This document shows positions 11,701 to 23,004 of a stretch of DNA of 64,000 nucleotides, piece by piece. The translations under genes were made by a program, and so were the position numbers. Position 1 is the stretch's first letter, and every line of letters begins with the position of its first letter. The notes beneath the pieces are model-generated. The model saw nothing but the letters and a program-made list of their open reading frames with translations. It was not told the origin of the DNA and did no database searches. The stretch comes from Astrocystis sublimbata. Taxonomy: Eukaryota; Ascomycota; Sordariomycetes; Xylariales; Xylariaceae. The stretch is from positions 142,917 through 206,916 of the forward strand of contig JAJNNY010000061.1 of the NCBI GenBank assembly GCA_022453515.1, given 5' to 3'.

Positions 11701-14297
11701 ACTCTCAGCTATGTGCGTCTGTGTTGACAACCTCTTACACAAATATCGGATATTGAAGGCTGAAAGGGGAAAGGGAGAAGGATACTCCAGCTTTCGGAAT
11801 ACTTGTGGGGTAGGGCAGAAGCCCAAAACGGGCTCACAGAGATCTTGGCCAGAAGTGGGTGAGCATCGAGTCGTGGTCGGTTCCTGGTAGATATGCGTAA
11901 GCTACGTCTGGGGAGGCTTGGGCAGAAGTTGGGGAGGCTGTTCCCGTCCCCCCACGCACGGAGGACCGTTCGAATCCAGCACACCGAACCGTATCCTTGG
12001 CATAGCCTCTGAACCCTGAACATTGCATGCATACATACTTACCGAGCCTACCTGCAAAAGAGCGGAATAATAAATCACAGCTCCAGCCACCGAATCGATA
12101 GAGTGCATGCACATGTAAGATCAACGTCGCGTTGTATGACATTTGCTTATTTCGAATTCGCCTAAGTAGTGAAGGCAAGAGGTAATCAGCCCGCCTAGTG
12201 ACGCGGTGCAACTCATCCTTCCACCCAATTCTCTTCACGTGCTTATTACATGCAGAGGATTTTGGTCATTCGGTGAGAATGCAAGCACAGCAACGACTTG
12301 AGGTCGAGCACAAGTCTAGAGTGTTCTGGGCCCTGATTGGTTCATTAACAACTCGGTGAAAGCCTTCTTGAATCAATGAATATGGAGTGATGCTCTCCAC
12401 GACTGGAGGATGTCACCGAGCTGTTATGTAGTCCCTTGTTCACCAGGGTGATCGTTGCTTACCTCTACGCAATATATGGCACATGACATAGCTGCGGTCT
12501 ACTAGTAGTAATCATGACATTTCGGACGGAAGACGAGGCGTCCACATCCAACTTCGACGACTAGCTCGAGAGCCGGAAACAATGTTCGCGGTGCCCAAAC
12601 AAGCATGTTGCTTGGGGCAGCACCCCAACACGGCCCGTGTATTGGCGTTTCCCCCTCATGGATCATAAGAGGTTCACGAACCTGTGCCACGCAAATGCTG
12701 GGAGCCAATCTACAAGGAATCCTCGTCGTGCGCTAGGCAGGAGCTTGCCTCAAAGGGTAGGGGGGTGCAATAGAGCAACCCTGGCAAGGCGAGCCAGGCC
12801 AATTCTCGACGATACGGCCATCGTGGAAGGTCGCTCGGATAGGCAAGCATGTGCCGCAGCCTCCCAACCCGTTCTGACGTGAGCCGTGGTTTTGCTATCT
12901 CACGCGTCCTTCATCACAGCGAACGAGTAAATTCTCACCCTCCCTGCGTGGGTTTGGGTTCAGGGCAACCAGACGACAGGCGGGGTATGGATGTCTTGTC
13001 TGTATGCTAGGTATGTAAGAGCCACATACAAGCTCACGTCAGGTAAGAGTGACCGGACCAATACCAACACTTGGAATGTGTTGTTCGGGAAAAGAAAAGG
13101 AGATGGAAAGTAAGCTGGTCGATGGATCGATCACCTAGCACGTATGTAGGTAGGTCGGTTAGCTATGGAATATACTTGTGTATCATACCAAGCCTCAGGA
13201 CAAGCGCACGGTAGTGCATAGGGCGGCTAGGACGGGTTTTCAATGGGTACGATGACGGAGAGGGAAACATCTGGATCTCGCCAGCGCCGACGTTGAGGGG
13301 ACATGAGATTGATATTGGTTGAACCGGTCGCCTTGAATTCGCTAGGCTGGACGTGGGAGTATACTGGCACTTGCACACTTGCACTTGCACTGGCACATAC
13401 ATCATAGTAGTACTGTAGTACAGGTAGGGAGTACGCATTTTGTTTCTGCTAAGCTACTAAGGTACCTTAGGTTATGTAGGTATTCATCTACCGCCACTTG
13501 TAAGTGGTGTGGTGTCTTTAACTGCATGACAATATTAATTAGTGCCCCTTGGCCCCCCTTCTTCTCTGTCAAGGGCCAATCCGGGCCCGCAGACCATGCT
13601 GGAAGCGGATTAGCTACGGATGATTAATGCTCGGACCGTGCTGGCGGAGCTAAAATACCACGCTTTTCGCGGGCAGGGGACGGTAAGTGGATGCATCTTC
13701 TTTCCCGTTTCTGGACATGTCCTCATGCTGCATCTCTGCATCTCGCGCCCAGGCAGTCCAATTACAGAGACCTGAGACGTTCTCGGCCGATTGTAGCTGC
13801 ATTCGTGCCATACCACGGAGTATGTCGTTGCCTTTTGGGCTGGCAAGCTGCGAGGAAGGGCCGCGCTGTCGCAGGTGGTGGTATAGTCACTTGACCAAAC
13901 CCGTCGCCCGTGGCTGCGTGATTTGCCTGATCGTTGCGTTGCATGAAGCCGGCCCCACCAGTGAGGTAGTTAGCACTGAGCAGTAGGTACCTACCTAGGC
14001 CCCTAGGTGCCTAGTGGTGCTCTGTAGTAGGAGGCGAGGGATGTGTTAGTTGTTCCGCGGGACATCAGTGCATTCCATCCCGTCTTGTTCGCCCCATCAC
14101 AATCGTCGCCCCGACTACCATGTGAGTACTCTCTGCCACTCCCACCCGAGCCGTCCACTCTCAGCTTCTGCTCGCCCACCCCTCGACGACCCCCCGGTCT
14201 GCCCCAGAATGTTCCCCAGGACGACTAGGTACCGTTAGAGGTCGGGCTCCTGTGGTGCGACCTCTCGTGCCTGCTCTCGTCTCGTCCATACGTCAGT

Positions 14298-14329
14298 GCA
14301 GCATCAGCATCAGCATCAGCATCAGCATC
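14298..14329. repeat. AGCATC hexanucleotide microsatellite
   Basis: About five perfect tandem copies of AGCATC, then a degenerate copy (TCTGCAT). Read directly from the sequence. Confidence 0.9.
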
Positions 14330-14806
14330 TGCATGGCTGACCGTGTTCCCGGCGCAAAGGCCTCAGCCTCGGCTCTGCCCTGCTCCTGCAGACTCCTGGT
14401 CAGAACCTGGCGTCGCTCCATACCGCTCTTGGCGACTGCTGACAGAGTAACGGTCGAGGGTTAGTGTGCCTAGTCCTGCGCGCGCATAGGATCCGCCTAA
14501 TGCCATTCGTGGCTTCGGTCGCGGGCACTCAAACAGAGGCATTTTGCAGTTTGGAGACACAACCTGGCCCGACTGGCTGCGACGTGATTGCAGGACGGGT
14601 ACCGTAGGCGTGGGAGCAACAGGCTCGCGAGCAGGCTCTCTGCCCTTCGCCTGTCCAGTCGCAGTGTACGGAGTAGTGTGTGAATGTAGAAATGGGAACC
14701 AGACGAGCCTGAATACCACCAGCGCGTTATATCCCATCCCCAGGATTGCCCCCCCTCCCCGACCATGACCCTGTCAACCCGTATGCCTATCACCCACGAC
14801 AGAATA

Positions 14807-14858
14807 AGGACCATGGGCCAAGGACCGTGGGCCGTGGACCGTGGGCCGTGGACCGTCG
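14807..14858. repeat. Minisatellite with ~14-bp unit GGACCGTGGGCCGT
   Basis: Three to four imperfect head-to-tail copies of a GGACC(G/A)TGGGCC(G/A) unit. No coding interpretation fits. Confidence 0.8.
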
Positions 14859-15604
14859 AGGAAGCTCTCGGACCCTCTCCTCATCCTCGTATGGTCGTAG
14901 TGTGCTACATTGCGCTGCCGTTCGTATACACTAACACTAACAACAGCCTCAGCATGTCACGTCTCTCTCTCTCTCACTCTCCGCGATCCTCGTACTCTCT
15001 CACCATTGGCACGTGTGCGCTCTCTCCGCACTGATCTGCTCTGGTTTGACTGGCTTGTCTGGCCTGTCTGGTGATTATTCCTCGGCGGCGGGACAGCACG
15101 GACTGGTTCGGTTTGATAATCCTGCGCACGACGAAAGCGACAAAGTCCGTTAGCTGCGCTGCGAGAGGGAAATTCCGACTTCGTCAGTCCACCCCTCTTT
15201 AAACCGGTCAAGCCTCCGGCTCAACGGCCGCTGTGATTCTCTTCACCGAGTCGTCTCGTCGAACACAGTCCCGTCCTCGTGTCTTCCAATCATTGCCTAT
15301 TCCGCCCTCGTTGCCGGCAGCACGGCGTGCCCGTTTCTTTTCATGATCTGGCCTCCCCTGGCTTCTCGCGCATCCACACCCGCAGCCTAAGTCTAAACCC
15401 AAGCCCCCAAGCCCAAGCAAGTCCAAGCCCAGGCAAGCCCACGTTCACTCACGCCCACGCCCATCCACGTTATCTATTACCTAGGGACCTCAAACTTGCT
15501 AGCAGGTAGGCTACCCGCGTAAGCAGTTTCAGTTCTGGCACGCCGGGACGTCAGTCCTCTTTGCTTGGGCGACACCTCACGCACAGCGCAGGATAACACG
15601 TCCC

Positions 15605-15695
15605 ATACGGTACGGTACGGGTACGGGTACGGTATTGGCGGTGCGGTCTGGTGCGGTGCGGTACGGTAAGGTACGGTACGATACAGTACAGTACA
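15605..15695. repeat. TACGG-type pentanucleotide repeat tract
   Basis: Degenerate repetition of TACGG, GGTACGGG and GTGCGG units ending in ATACAGTACAGTACA. A simple-sequence expansion in the upstream region of the Zn2Cys6 regulator. Confidence 0.8.
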
Positions 15696-16106
15696 TCCCG
15701 TCACATCTATACCTACTGGTGCAGAAGGCCAAAGCACACACAGCACAGCACCAACACATCCATTTACATACATACATAATAGCACAGCGCAACACAGCGC
15801 AGCGCAGCACGACGCAGCAGCACGTCAGAGTGTCGGCAGCACGACGCGGCGGGGATCGATCGAGCAAGTACAGCAAAGCACAGCACGCTGCTGTTGCATC
15901 TGTTGCACCTGTCGCATTTTAGCTCGACCACCCCCGGCTCCCCCTTGTGAAGCAATGACACTCGTGAGACGCTGATACCTACGTACGTACGGGGCGTCTC
16001 TCTCAACCCACCCCCCTCTAATCTTGGACGAGGCGCCGCGTTCGCCCTGACGTATCAGTGCTGCTGCTGGTACAACTGGTGCCCGCGCTGCCGCTCCAGG
16101 TCCGGC

Positions 16107-16192
16107 CTTGCTTGCTTGCCTGCCTGCCTGCCTGCCTGCCTGCTTGCTCGCTTGCCTGCTTGCCTGCTTGCTTGCCTGCTTGCCTGCCTTAC
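16107..16192. repeat. TGCC/TGCT tetranucleotide repeat
   Basis: About 20 tandem CTGC-like tetramers, perfect TGCC in the first part and alternating TGCT/TGCC after it, 330 bp before the presumed start codon of the next gene. Confidence 0.85.
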
Positions 16193-16521
16193 CTTCTTGC
16201 TGCTCCTGCTGCTGCTGTCACCGCCGCTGCTAGGCGTTGCGTTGCTGGTGCTGGTGCTGGCACTGGTGCTGCTATAGCGCCTGCTCATCGCCAGATGTGC
16301 AGGTCGATCCGCGCCAAAGTGCATGCCTTGCTTTTTGCACTGTTAGGATATTTACCTTGTCCAACACACCTTCTATAAACGTACCTCGTCGAGTAGGTAA
16401 CGCACGATGGTAAGATCTTCCTGTCATATTCATCTGGCTGCGTTCCGCCCCATACGACATCTTTTTGCATAAGCCCTCGCCGGTGTACAGGCTATTGACC
16501 CGTTGACAGAATAATTCTAAT

Positions 16522-19236
16522 TTGAGAAAACGCCGCCCTCATGGCCACGAGGGTGCCCCTGCGGTACCCGTGGCCCTTGATCCTTCGTACCCTGCTACAT
16601 CTGCCAGTGTGTCTCCCCCCGAGCACCTCTCGCATAATGAGATAAATATACTTGCCCAGGCTGCTGCCATCCTCCGTTGTCCAGTCTCCCAGCTGTATAG
16701 CCTTGATAATCGAGGTTCTAGTCTCCCACATCTCTACACCCCAATTTCATCCTATAGTGTCTCCTCCAAGAGGCCACGTCTGAGCACAGACTTAACCACA
16801 ATGCCGCCCCAAGAGAAACCGCCAGTTGTCGAGCAGGATGTCTCTGGCCACCCGGAAGACGAGTTCATGTTACCCGTCGGAGCATCTCGTCTAACACAGT
16901 ACCTGGCCGGCTTCTCGATGTGTGCACCTTGCGTAACATGTGGCCCTCAAGGTCTGTAGCTATAGCCCTCGGTCACGGTAATGCTATTAGCATGCTAAAT
17001 TCCACTTAGGTTACGCCAGTATACCGGCAACTAGTCCATACGACTACAATGAGACAAGGCCCTACATGGATAGCAAACATCAGCATTCTCATTCCATGCC
17101 CGGCGCAATCTCTCAGGAATCGCCCGGCCTACTCCAGGGTAACAATCACATGGTCCACCAGCAGACGTTCGGTGGTTACACTGGCTTACAACCAAGCCGA
17201 TCGATGAGTACCGATCAATGGAACGTTCAATCTGCCGCCGCTCGCGAAGGGATGGTGTACCCTGGACCTGTGCCTCAAGGATATCCAGTGCAGCCGGGGA
17301 TGCAGTCCACTTCGCCTATATCACCCGGCAATCAGACCGCTGGGGTTCAGAACATGAACATAGCTTTGTCATCTGAAGGACGAGATGGCTCTAAGGTGAC
17401 GTATGGCACCATCCGGGTAGACATACACACCGATATCCACGGGAGACATGTAAATGCGTCGCGCGCGTTAGACTTTGTGCCATCCCACCAGAGACCGCCC
17501 CCGGTACGAAGGGGGCCGTTTAAAAATAAGGATGACAGGGAACGAACGGCCGAAACAAGACGAATCGGCAGCTGCATTCGCTGCCGAATGCAACGAATAC
17601 GCGTAAGACAATCTTGTCATAGCCTTTGGTGCTTGGTTTTGTATGATCTGACACTTTGCTTTTGCTGACGTTGGTCACTAGTGCGAGACGAATCCAGACG
17701 ATAAAGCTGGTACTTGTATGACCTGCCTGCGGGTGTCGAACGTGAAGGTCTGGCGAATGCCTTGTCTTCGATACAAGATCACAGATGTGCGCCTCTTCAA
17801 GCCAGGGCAGGTGAAAGGACACGAATGGACGCGACGCTGGGTTGAAGGTGTTCCGGATGATATTCTGCATTGGGCATCGACAGAAACCCGCAGAGTCAGG
17901 GTGACTGAAGGATACACCGAACACGCAGTCGAGCTCCGAGTAAGGCAATTTGTGCCACAGGACGGCGACTCACTTCAACGATCGTGGGTTCATAATGGCG
18001 TGAGGAAGTGGGTCACCATACCGGCGTTCGCAATCGTAAATCTCGAGGAGGCAAAGAGCGCCTATTCAGCTTATATCAGTCGTAGCCTTCCGGAATGTTG
18101 CAAGAAGATATTGTGGGGCAAGGACAAATTGCTAAGGGCGACCTACGTAATGGCTCTGAAGGTGGAACGGGACCCAACGGCAACTGATAGCGAGAAAGAA
18201 CTGTTGAACAAGGCGTTGCAGTTGTGGATGGCTGTTCGCATGACGACCAAGTCCACCGTCATCGTGGGCGAAGAGACGCTGGGAATGGCTACCGACATCA
18301 TGGACGAGACCAGCCCCTTGCAAGGGAAGATACCACTCCCGCCAGTCATGGGGGCACAGATCGAATTGGTTCTCATCCACCAGATCCAGTCCAGCTTACG
18401 ACGGGAAATGCTCGAGAATCTGCAGACCATTACACAGGCCAATAAGCAGCATACGTGGTTCACGACGTATCTCATAACTTTCATTTTACTGCACAACGTA
18501 GCTCTTCTATGTCAGCATGATGCCAGTTATGCTCGCAAGCATGGAATTCAGGTGAGTCGGCCCCTCTAGATTTAGGCCGAAGCGCCACGGCCTTGATGGC
18601 AATGGCGTACAGACCCGGACAAGTAACTGACCTTCGAACCTCAAGTCTCGTTTTGCAAGAGAGGACATGGTCAGAGAATACCAGTTGGGTAAGACTTGTT
18701 TCACCTCTCCCACCCAGCACGATGACGTCTAACGTCCGACCAGGCGCGAACATTTTATTGGCGTATTTCCATTATTGCAACAAAGGTACGAGGCACACTC
18801 GAGGGCCTGAGGGTCTTGTTCGGCAAACTTCAGAACGATATGTTAACAAACAATAGGCATATACCCATTCTCCCCAGAGTGCAAGGAGCAGGACTTGAAG
18901 ACATTGGCCGCACTTAGCGAGATGAAGTCTCAGTTCATCAGACAAACCAAAGCTCATGTGGAGAGGCAAAGTAAGTTGGTTATCCATACAGAGACAAAGT
19001 ACAGCCGACCTAGTTGAGCCCTTATAATGAGGGGGTGGGTGCATATGCACATGTGTTGTTGGTGGTGCAGCGAGCCGTTTGGGGGAAAGGGTATGCACAC
19101 AGAACAAGCTACTGACAAGACACTCTTCATAGGGAAAACATGGGCCAAAGTTCGGGAGAGTAACGATTATGAGCACGATTTTTTCTATATAAGCCAGCTG
19201 TACGAGGAGAGCTGGATGCCGCAGCCAACGATTTGA
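16522..19236 (+). CDS. Zn(II)2Cys6 transcription factor with mid-protein zinc cluster, seven exons
   Basis: Model: join(16522..16951, 17010..17602, 17682..18551, 18646..18688, 18744..18785, 18857..18970, 19133..19236), 731 aa with every phase consistent. Most introns have GTAAG/GTGAG-like donors and CTGAC or CTAAY-like branch sites; the first uses a weaker GTCTGT donor and is the least certain. The binuclear cluster is split by intron 2: C332-x2-C335-x6-C342-x10-C353-x2-C356-x12-C369, followed by LRYKITDVRLFKPGQ, a conserved sequence after the last Cys in one fungal subfamily. The N-terminal 330 residues are Ser/Pro/Gln-rich and disordered-looking; the C-terminal half is helical and has a hydrophobic segment near HTWFTTYLITFILLHNVALL. 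The protein should be a nuclear DNA-binding regulator; its targets are unknown. An additional 5' exon cannot be excluded. Confidence 0.8.
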
Positions 19237-21323
19237 GTTGCCGTTCCAGCCCACACCCCCTTCGCACTACGCGTACACTAGCTCCACGAGAAACGAGATC
19301 TACATTGGAGAAATATAGGATACCCATTTAGGAAACGACTAGCGTAGAGTATTACTGATATTACGGAGGTTCATTACTGAGGTTCCAGCCAGCTCAGAAG
19401 AGCAAAGGCTTGGCTCGTTTTCGGATCGCACGCACATTGCATGCATGCAGCACCGAGACGGTGGCGTGAACCGGGCTGTAGCCTGTAGGCTGGGTGCCTA
19501 AGGAAATTTACGAGTTGGGGGGACTGAATCACCAATACTATGTGTTCAACGGCTCATGGAATTGTTTGCTTGTGTGCCGTTATCCCCAGCCAACCCGAGC
19601 GACTCATGCTCGTACCCGAGTCGTAAGAGAGATGATTGACCAGTCATGCTTCCATGCCATCCGCACCTGTACTAGATTTCCTGCGACGGCCCGCCTACGC
19701 CCATTCTGCTCGATGGGCCAACATGTGGTTCGGAACCCATTCCTACACTAACAACGCTTCCACTGACCCGGTTACAGGGGAAGAGGGACGAGGTCTGACC
19801 AGGTACTATACAAGGATGCACATATCATACTACCAAAAGACTACCAACCACTAGTATGTAATCCTCCCTCCGTCTAGTCACCAGAATCGACGTTATCGGT
19901 CTGTAACTACATACGCCCGTAGTAGTGTTTGCGTTTCACGTGTGGCTGTCCTTCCGTTGCCGTTTCACTTGCGTCCGCCTTCGCCTTCGCGAGCACTTGT
20001 CTTGTGCCTGTCTGGCCCAAACTCCACCATCTTCCCGATATAGGATAGTTATGCTGTTAGCTCACACCCCACAATTATGTCTGGATATTGCAGATCACTA
20101 GATACCGTGCTGCAGGGGACAATGATTTGTGATGTCCGGACCTGTCCGGGCTTAATCCGATGGGACTGAGTTAGCTTCCCTCGACAGGCTATCCTGTGCC
20201 GATGGCAGTTGAATGCATGGAGCAGGGAGAAGCTAGTAGAGAGATCATACCTCAGGTCCAGCTACTTGGGTAAGCAGGAGTGGAGCCAGAGATGAGATTG
20301 GCAAGCCAAATTGTGACAAGTTCGCTGTGCCCCCGGCTAGATGCTTGCTGCTACTTACGTTGAAGGGTAGTTCATCTCAATGTGACGCTGAACCCGTCCC
20401 CGGCGTATTGGTAAAAAAAAAAAAAATGAAGCTAGTCCAGGGTCTCTATATTACGAGCCTCATATCTTACCACCGATATCGAGCTTGCGTATGCCCGCCC
20501 CTTTGCCCTATTCGGTCCTGGTTGGGCCTGGTATTGTTGCGGCTCAGAAAGAGGCCCTTGGTGAGTTTGTGCGACTCTAAACCCTCACACAACTTTCCAC
20601 AACATGCCACCCAGACCTGGTATGTTCTCGTGCAGCGACACATAACGTAGTCTGTCATCTCCCGGGGAATCGACAGCTATTGTCTCATAGCGCCATCATC
20701 GGAGGGGGTGTCGATGGATGAAGGGTTGGGCTCCAACGATGCTGCCAGGTCTGTCGTTTGTCCTACACAACGTCTGACATTAGTCGGCCACCACCAGGTC
20801 ACTTAGCTGTGTTCCCGTCCTCACCTTTGCTTTGTTGTCTAACAGCGGGAGCACTGGGCGGATGAGTACAGACTGGAACCTCGTCACTTCCCGATTCTAC
20901 GCCAGCCTCACTCTGAGATCCATGTGACAGTGGCTCTCTGTCTGTTGCCGCAACAGACTGTCTGCCATATATGAACCATGGAGTCGCTCTTCGAATAGAA
21001 CCTACAACTTACTTACTAATTCCGAGTCTTCCACACTTTTTGTGCTCACGACTCCCCGAGCACTCTACAAGAATATCAAGCCGATCTGCCCCTGTGTTAT
21101 CCATCTATAGATGCATTAGCTGTTGGGACAGCTTTGCTCCATCAATTGACGTCTCCCGTCTTATCTATCTACACTTAACCCCTGCGCACAAAACTCAACC
21201 AACATCTGGCTCACTTGCCACTACTTGGAAGTCTCTGCTAGGCTGGATTGCTTTCACTACCTGCCCACAATTCCTATTGGCCTCGATCTCGTCACCAAGA
21301 CGAGAACATACTCCAACCGCCAA
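19237..21323. other. Intergenic spacer before the TauD gene
   Basis: 2.1 kb, no gene recognised. It contains an A13 run near 20413-20425 and several unrelated short ORFs. ORF 20971-21435 overlaps the 5' part of the dioxygenase gene in another frame and is a shadow. The dioxygenase promoter is expected in the last few hundred bases, where AT-rich, CT-rich sequence is seen, but no clear TATA box was fixed. Confidence 0.5.
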
Positions 21324-22773
21324 ATGGGGGACTTCCATGTTGCAGGGCCGGTGCTTGCCCCGGGCCTTAGCAATGTCGGCCTTTCGTTGCCAACCCACCC
21401 TTCGCTGTGCTCAACGGCTAGCCAGGATCATCTAGTTGATCTGCCCAACGGTTATCCAGTCCGGATGTGTCACCCAATGGCCTGGACCCCAGAACAGTTT
21501 GTGGGCGAAGCCAGTTACGTTTACCGCCTATCCATGGCAGAGAAGACTGAATTAAGCCGGGCCAAGGATGGCTTCAAAGGTACCCACGCATTCGTAGATC
21601 ATTTTTGGATATCTGGTGTCGAAGCACATGCTGATGGTACTTATCTTCTAGCTCAGGAGCTGGATGGGAACATGGTTAGCCAGGAGAACTTCCCTCTGCC
21701 GACCCTTGGTCCGAAACTGCAGGCTCTAGGTAAAAACATCTATGGCGGCTTGGGCTTTCATGTCATCCGCGGTCTCGATCCACGAGAGTATTCCGTGGAA
21801 GATCTTGCTATAATCCGGCTGGGAGTCCAGGCATACATCGCCGAACAATGCGGCCGCCAAGATCACCGCGGGAACATGCTAGGTATTTATACCATCCGGT
21901 GCCGTCTCAAGGGAGGCTCCAGCTAACGCGGGATAGTACACATCGTGGCCGATAACACATCGGAGGTCAAACTTGGCCACCACCGCCATTCCACGTCCGC
22001 TATTGTATGCGTCTCTCAACCAAACAGTATAAGTAATTGGATCGCAACTAATCAGTATTGCTACGCAGTCATTCCACAATGAGGAATCCGGTGACGTGAT
22101 AAGTTGGCTGACCCGCGGCACGTCAAAGACCGGAGGCAGGTGTATCATTGCTCCTGTTTATACGATCTATAACATACTTGCAGCCCATCGCCCAGATGTT
22201 ATCCGCACTCTCACCAAGTCTGATTGGCCTGTTGCGCTGTAAGCCCATCCCTGTTCACCCCCTCTGCCCAGGTGCTGTCTGTGTCTGGCCAAGACAAAAG
22301 ATGATGAGTGTCGCTAACACGGTGCCAGCCCGCGCTTCCAGTGCCGTCCGTTGATGTTCTACCACGAGTCCAAACTAATCATGAACTTTGGCCGCACGCC
22401 TCTGCTGGGCAATGCCACACACCCCCGACCAGAGCATCTCCCTCAGCTCAGTGACCGCCAGTTGGAGGCCCTGAACCTGGTGGAGGCCATCGCCCAGGCG
22501 CTCCAGATGGAGATCAAGACGTGCAGTGGCGACATGCATTTCATCAACAATTTCACAATCTTGCACAGGCGGGAGGGGTTCGTCGATGGTGCATCGCCGG
22601 ATGAAAAGCGCCATCTAGTCCGCATGCGACTGCGGAGCGCGAGTATGGGGTGGTCCATCCCAGAAAGTCTCCACCAGGAATGGACAGATGCATTTGCAGA
22701 GCATGGTCCCAAGACGTGGCACTTGGAGCCGATGCCCGGGGACGCGTTCCCACTGCGCAAGTACACAAACTAA
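21324..22773 (+). CDS. TauD/TfdA-family Fe(II)/2-oxoglutarate dioxygenase, five exons
   Basis: Model: join(21324..21579, 21652..21882, 21937..22004, 22069..22238, 22329..22773), 389 aa. The first intron is 72 bp without an in-frame stop, so it reads through; removing it gives FKAQELDGNMV, which fits the family. Typical elements are HPMAWTPEQFVGEASYVYRL, FPLPTLGPKLQ, GLGFHVIRGLDP, and DVISWLTRGT..GGRCIIAP. Metal ligands are predicted as H188-x-E190 (FHNEE; most TauD proteins have HxD) and H321 (FTILHRREGF), and the 2OG-binding Arg as about R340 (RHLVRMRLRS). The enzyme would be a cytosolic oxygenase hydroxylating a small substrate; the substrate cannot be read from sequence. Neighbours give no pathway context, although a Zn2Cys6 gene lies 2 kb upstream on the same strand. 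The start is the first in-frame ATG. Confidence 0.85.
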
Positions 22774-22948
22774 TGGTGGCACAGTCCAGTCACCGACTAG
22801 CTTCGGCTACCCGCCAACTAGGCAAGATGAGAGCATCATCATCATGGAGTTCAGGTGTGAAAAACAAGATTCAGGGTTCAAGGTTCTAGGTTCTCTCTCC
22901 CCAGGTTTACAGAGCTTACGATTAGGAAAGGGGGGAAAACATCGTGGT

Positions 22949-22952
<4 letters not shown>

Positions 22953-22987
<35 letters not shown>

Positions 22988-23004
22988 TGTGTGTGTGTGT
23001 GTGT
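22953..23004. repeat. Compound (GA)n(GT)n microsatellite
   Basis: About 16 GA units followed directly by about 10 GT units, 180 bp after the dioxygenase stop codon, probably in or near its 3' UTR. Confidence 0.95.

Larger units (their letters stand above)
8751..16521. other. Long gene-poor spacer rich in simple repeats
   Basis: 7.8 kb between two divergently transcribed genes (kinase-like, minus; Zn2Cys6 regulator, plus). ORFs of up to 194 codons occur but overlap one another in opposite frames and consist of low-complexity His/Ser/Thr/Pro-rich sequence. The spacer holds GGATGGT repeats (about 9303-9342), a GT-rich tract (10000-10112), AGCATC hexamers (14298-14329), a 14-bp GGACCGTGGGCCGT-type repeat (14807-14858), TACGG repeats (15605-15695) and TGCC tetramers (16107-16192). 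Scattered TAGGTAGG/TACCTAGG motifs are also present. The last 2.5 kb is pyrimidine-rich and may include the promoter and 5' UTR of the downstream regulator. Confidence 0.55.

Noticed and set aside
11960..11985. GTTCGAATCC tRNA B-box-like sequence
   Set aside because: No matching A-box, cloverleaf or acceptor stem could be built around it on the plus strand.
16107..16192. CRISPR-like array
   Set aside because: It is a tetranucleotide microsatellite without spacers; the organism is a eukaryote.
20971..21435. 154-codon plus ORF before the dioxygenase
   Set aside because: Out of frame with the TauD gene and overlapping its first exon; a shadow frame.
1..22773. Sulfur-related gene cluster linking sulfate permease and TauD-like dioxygenase
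   Set aside because: The two genes are 20 kb apart with unrelated genes between; the fungal TauD-like subgroup seen here is not shown to act on taurine or sulfonates.
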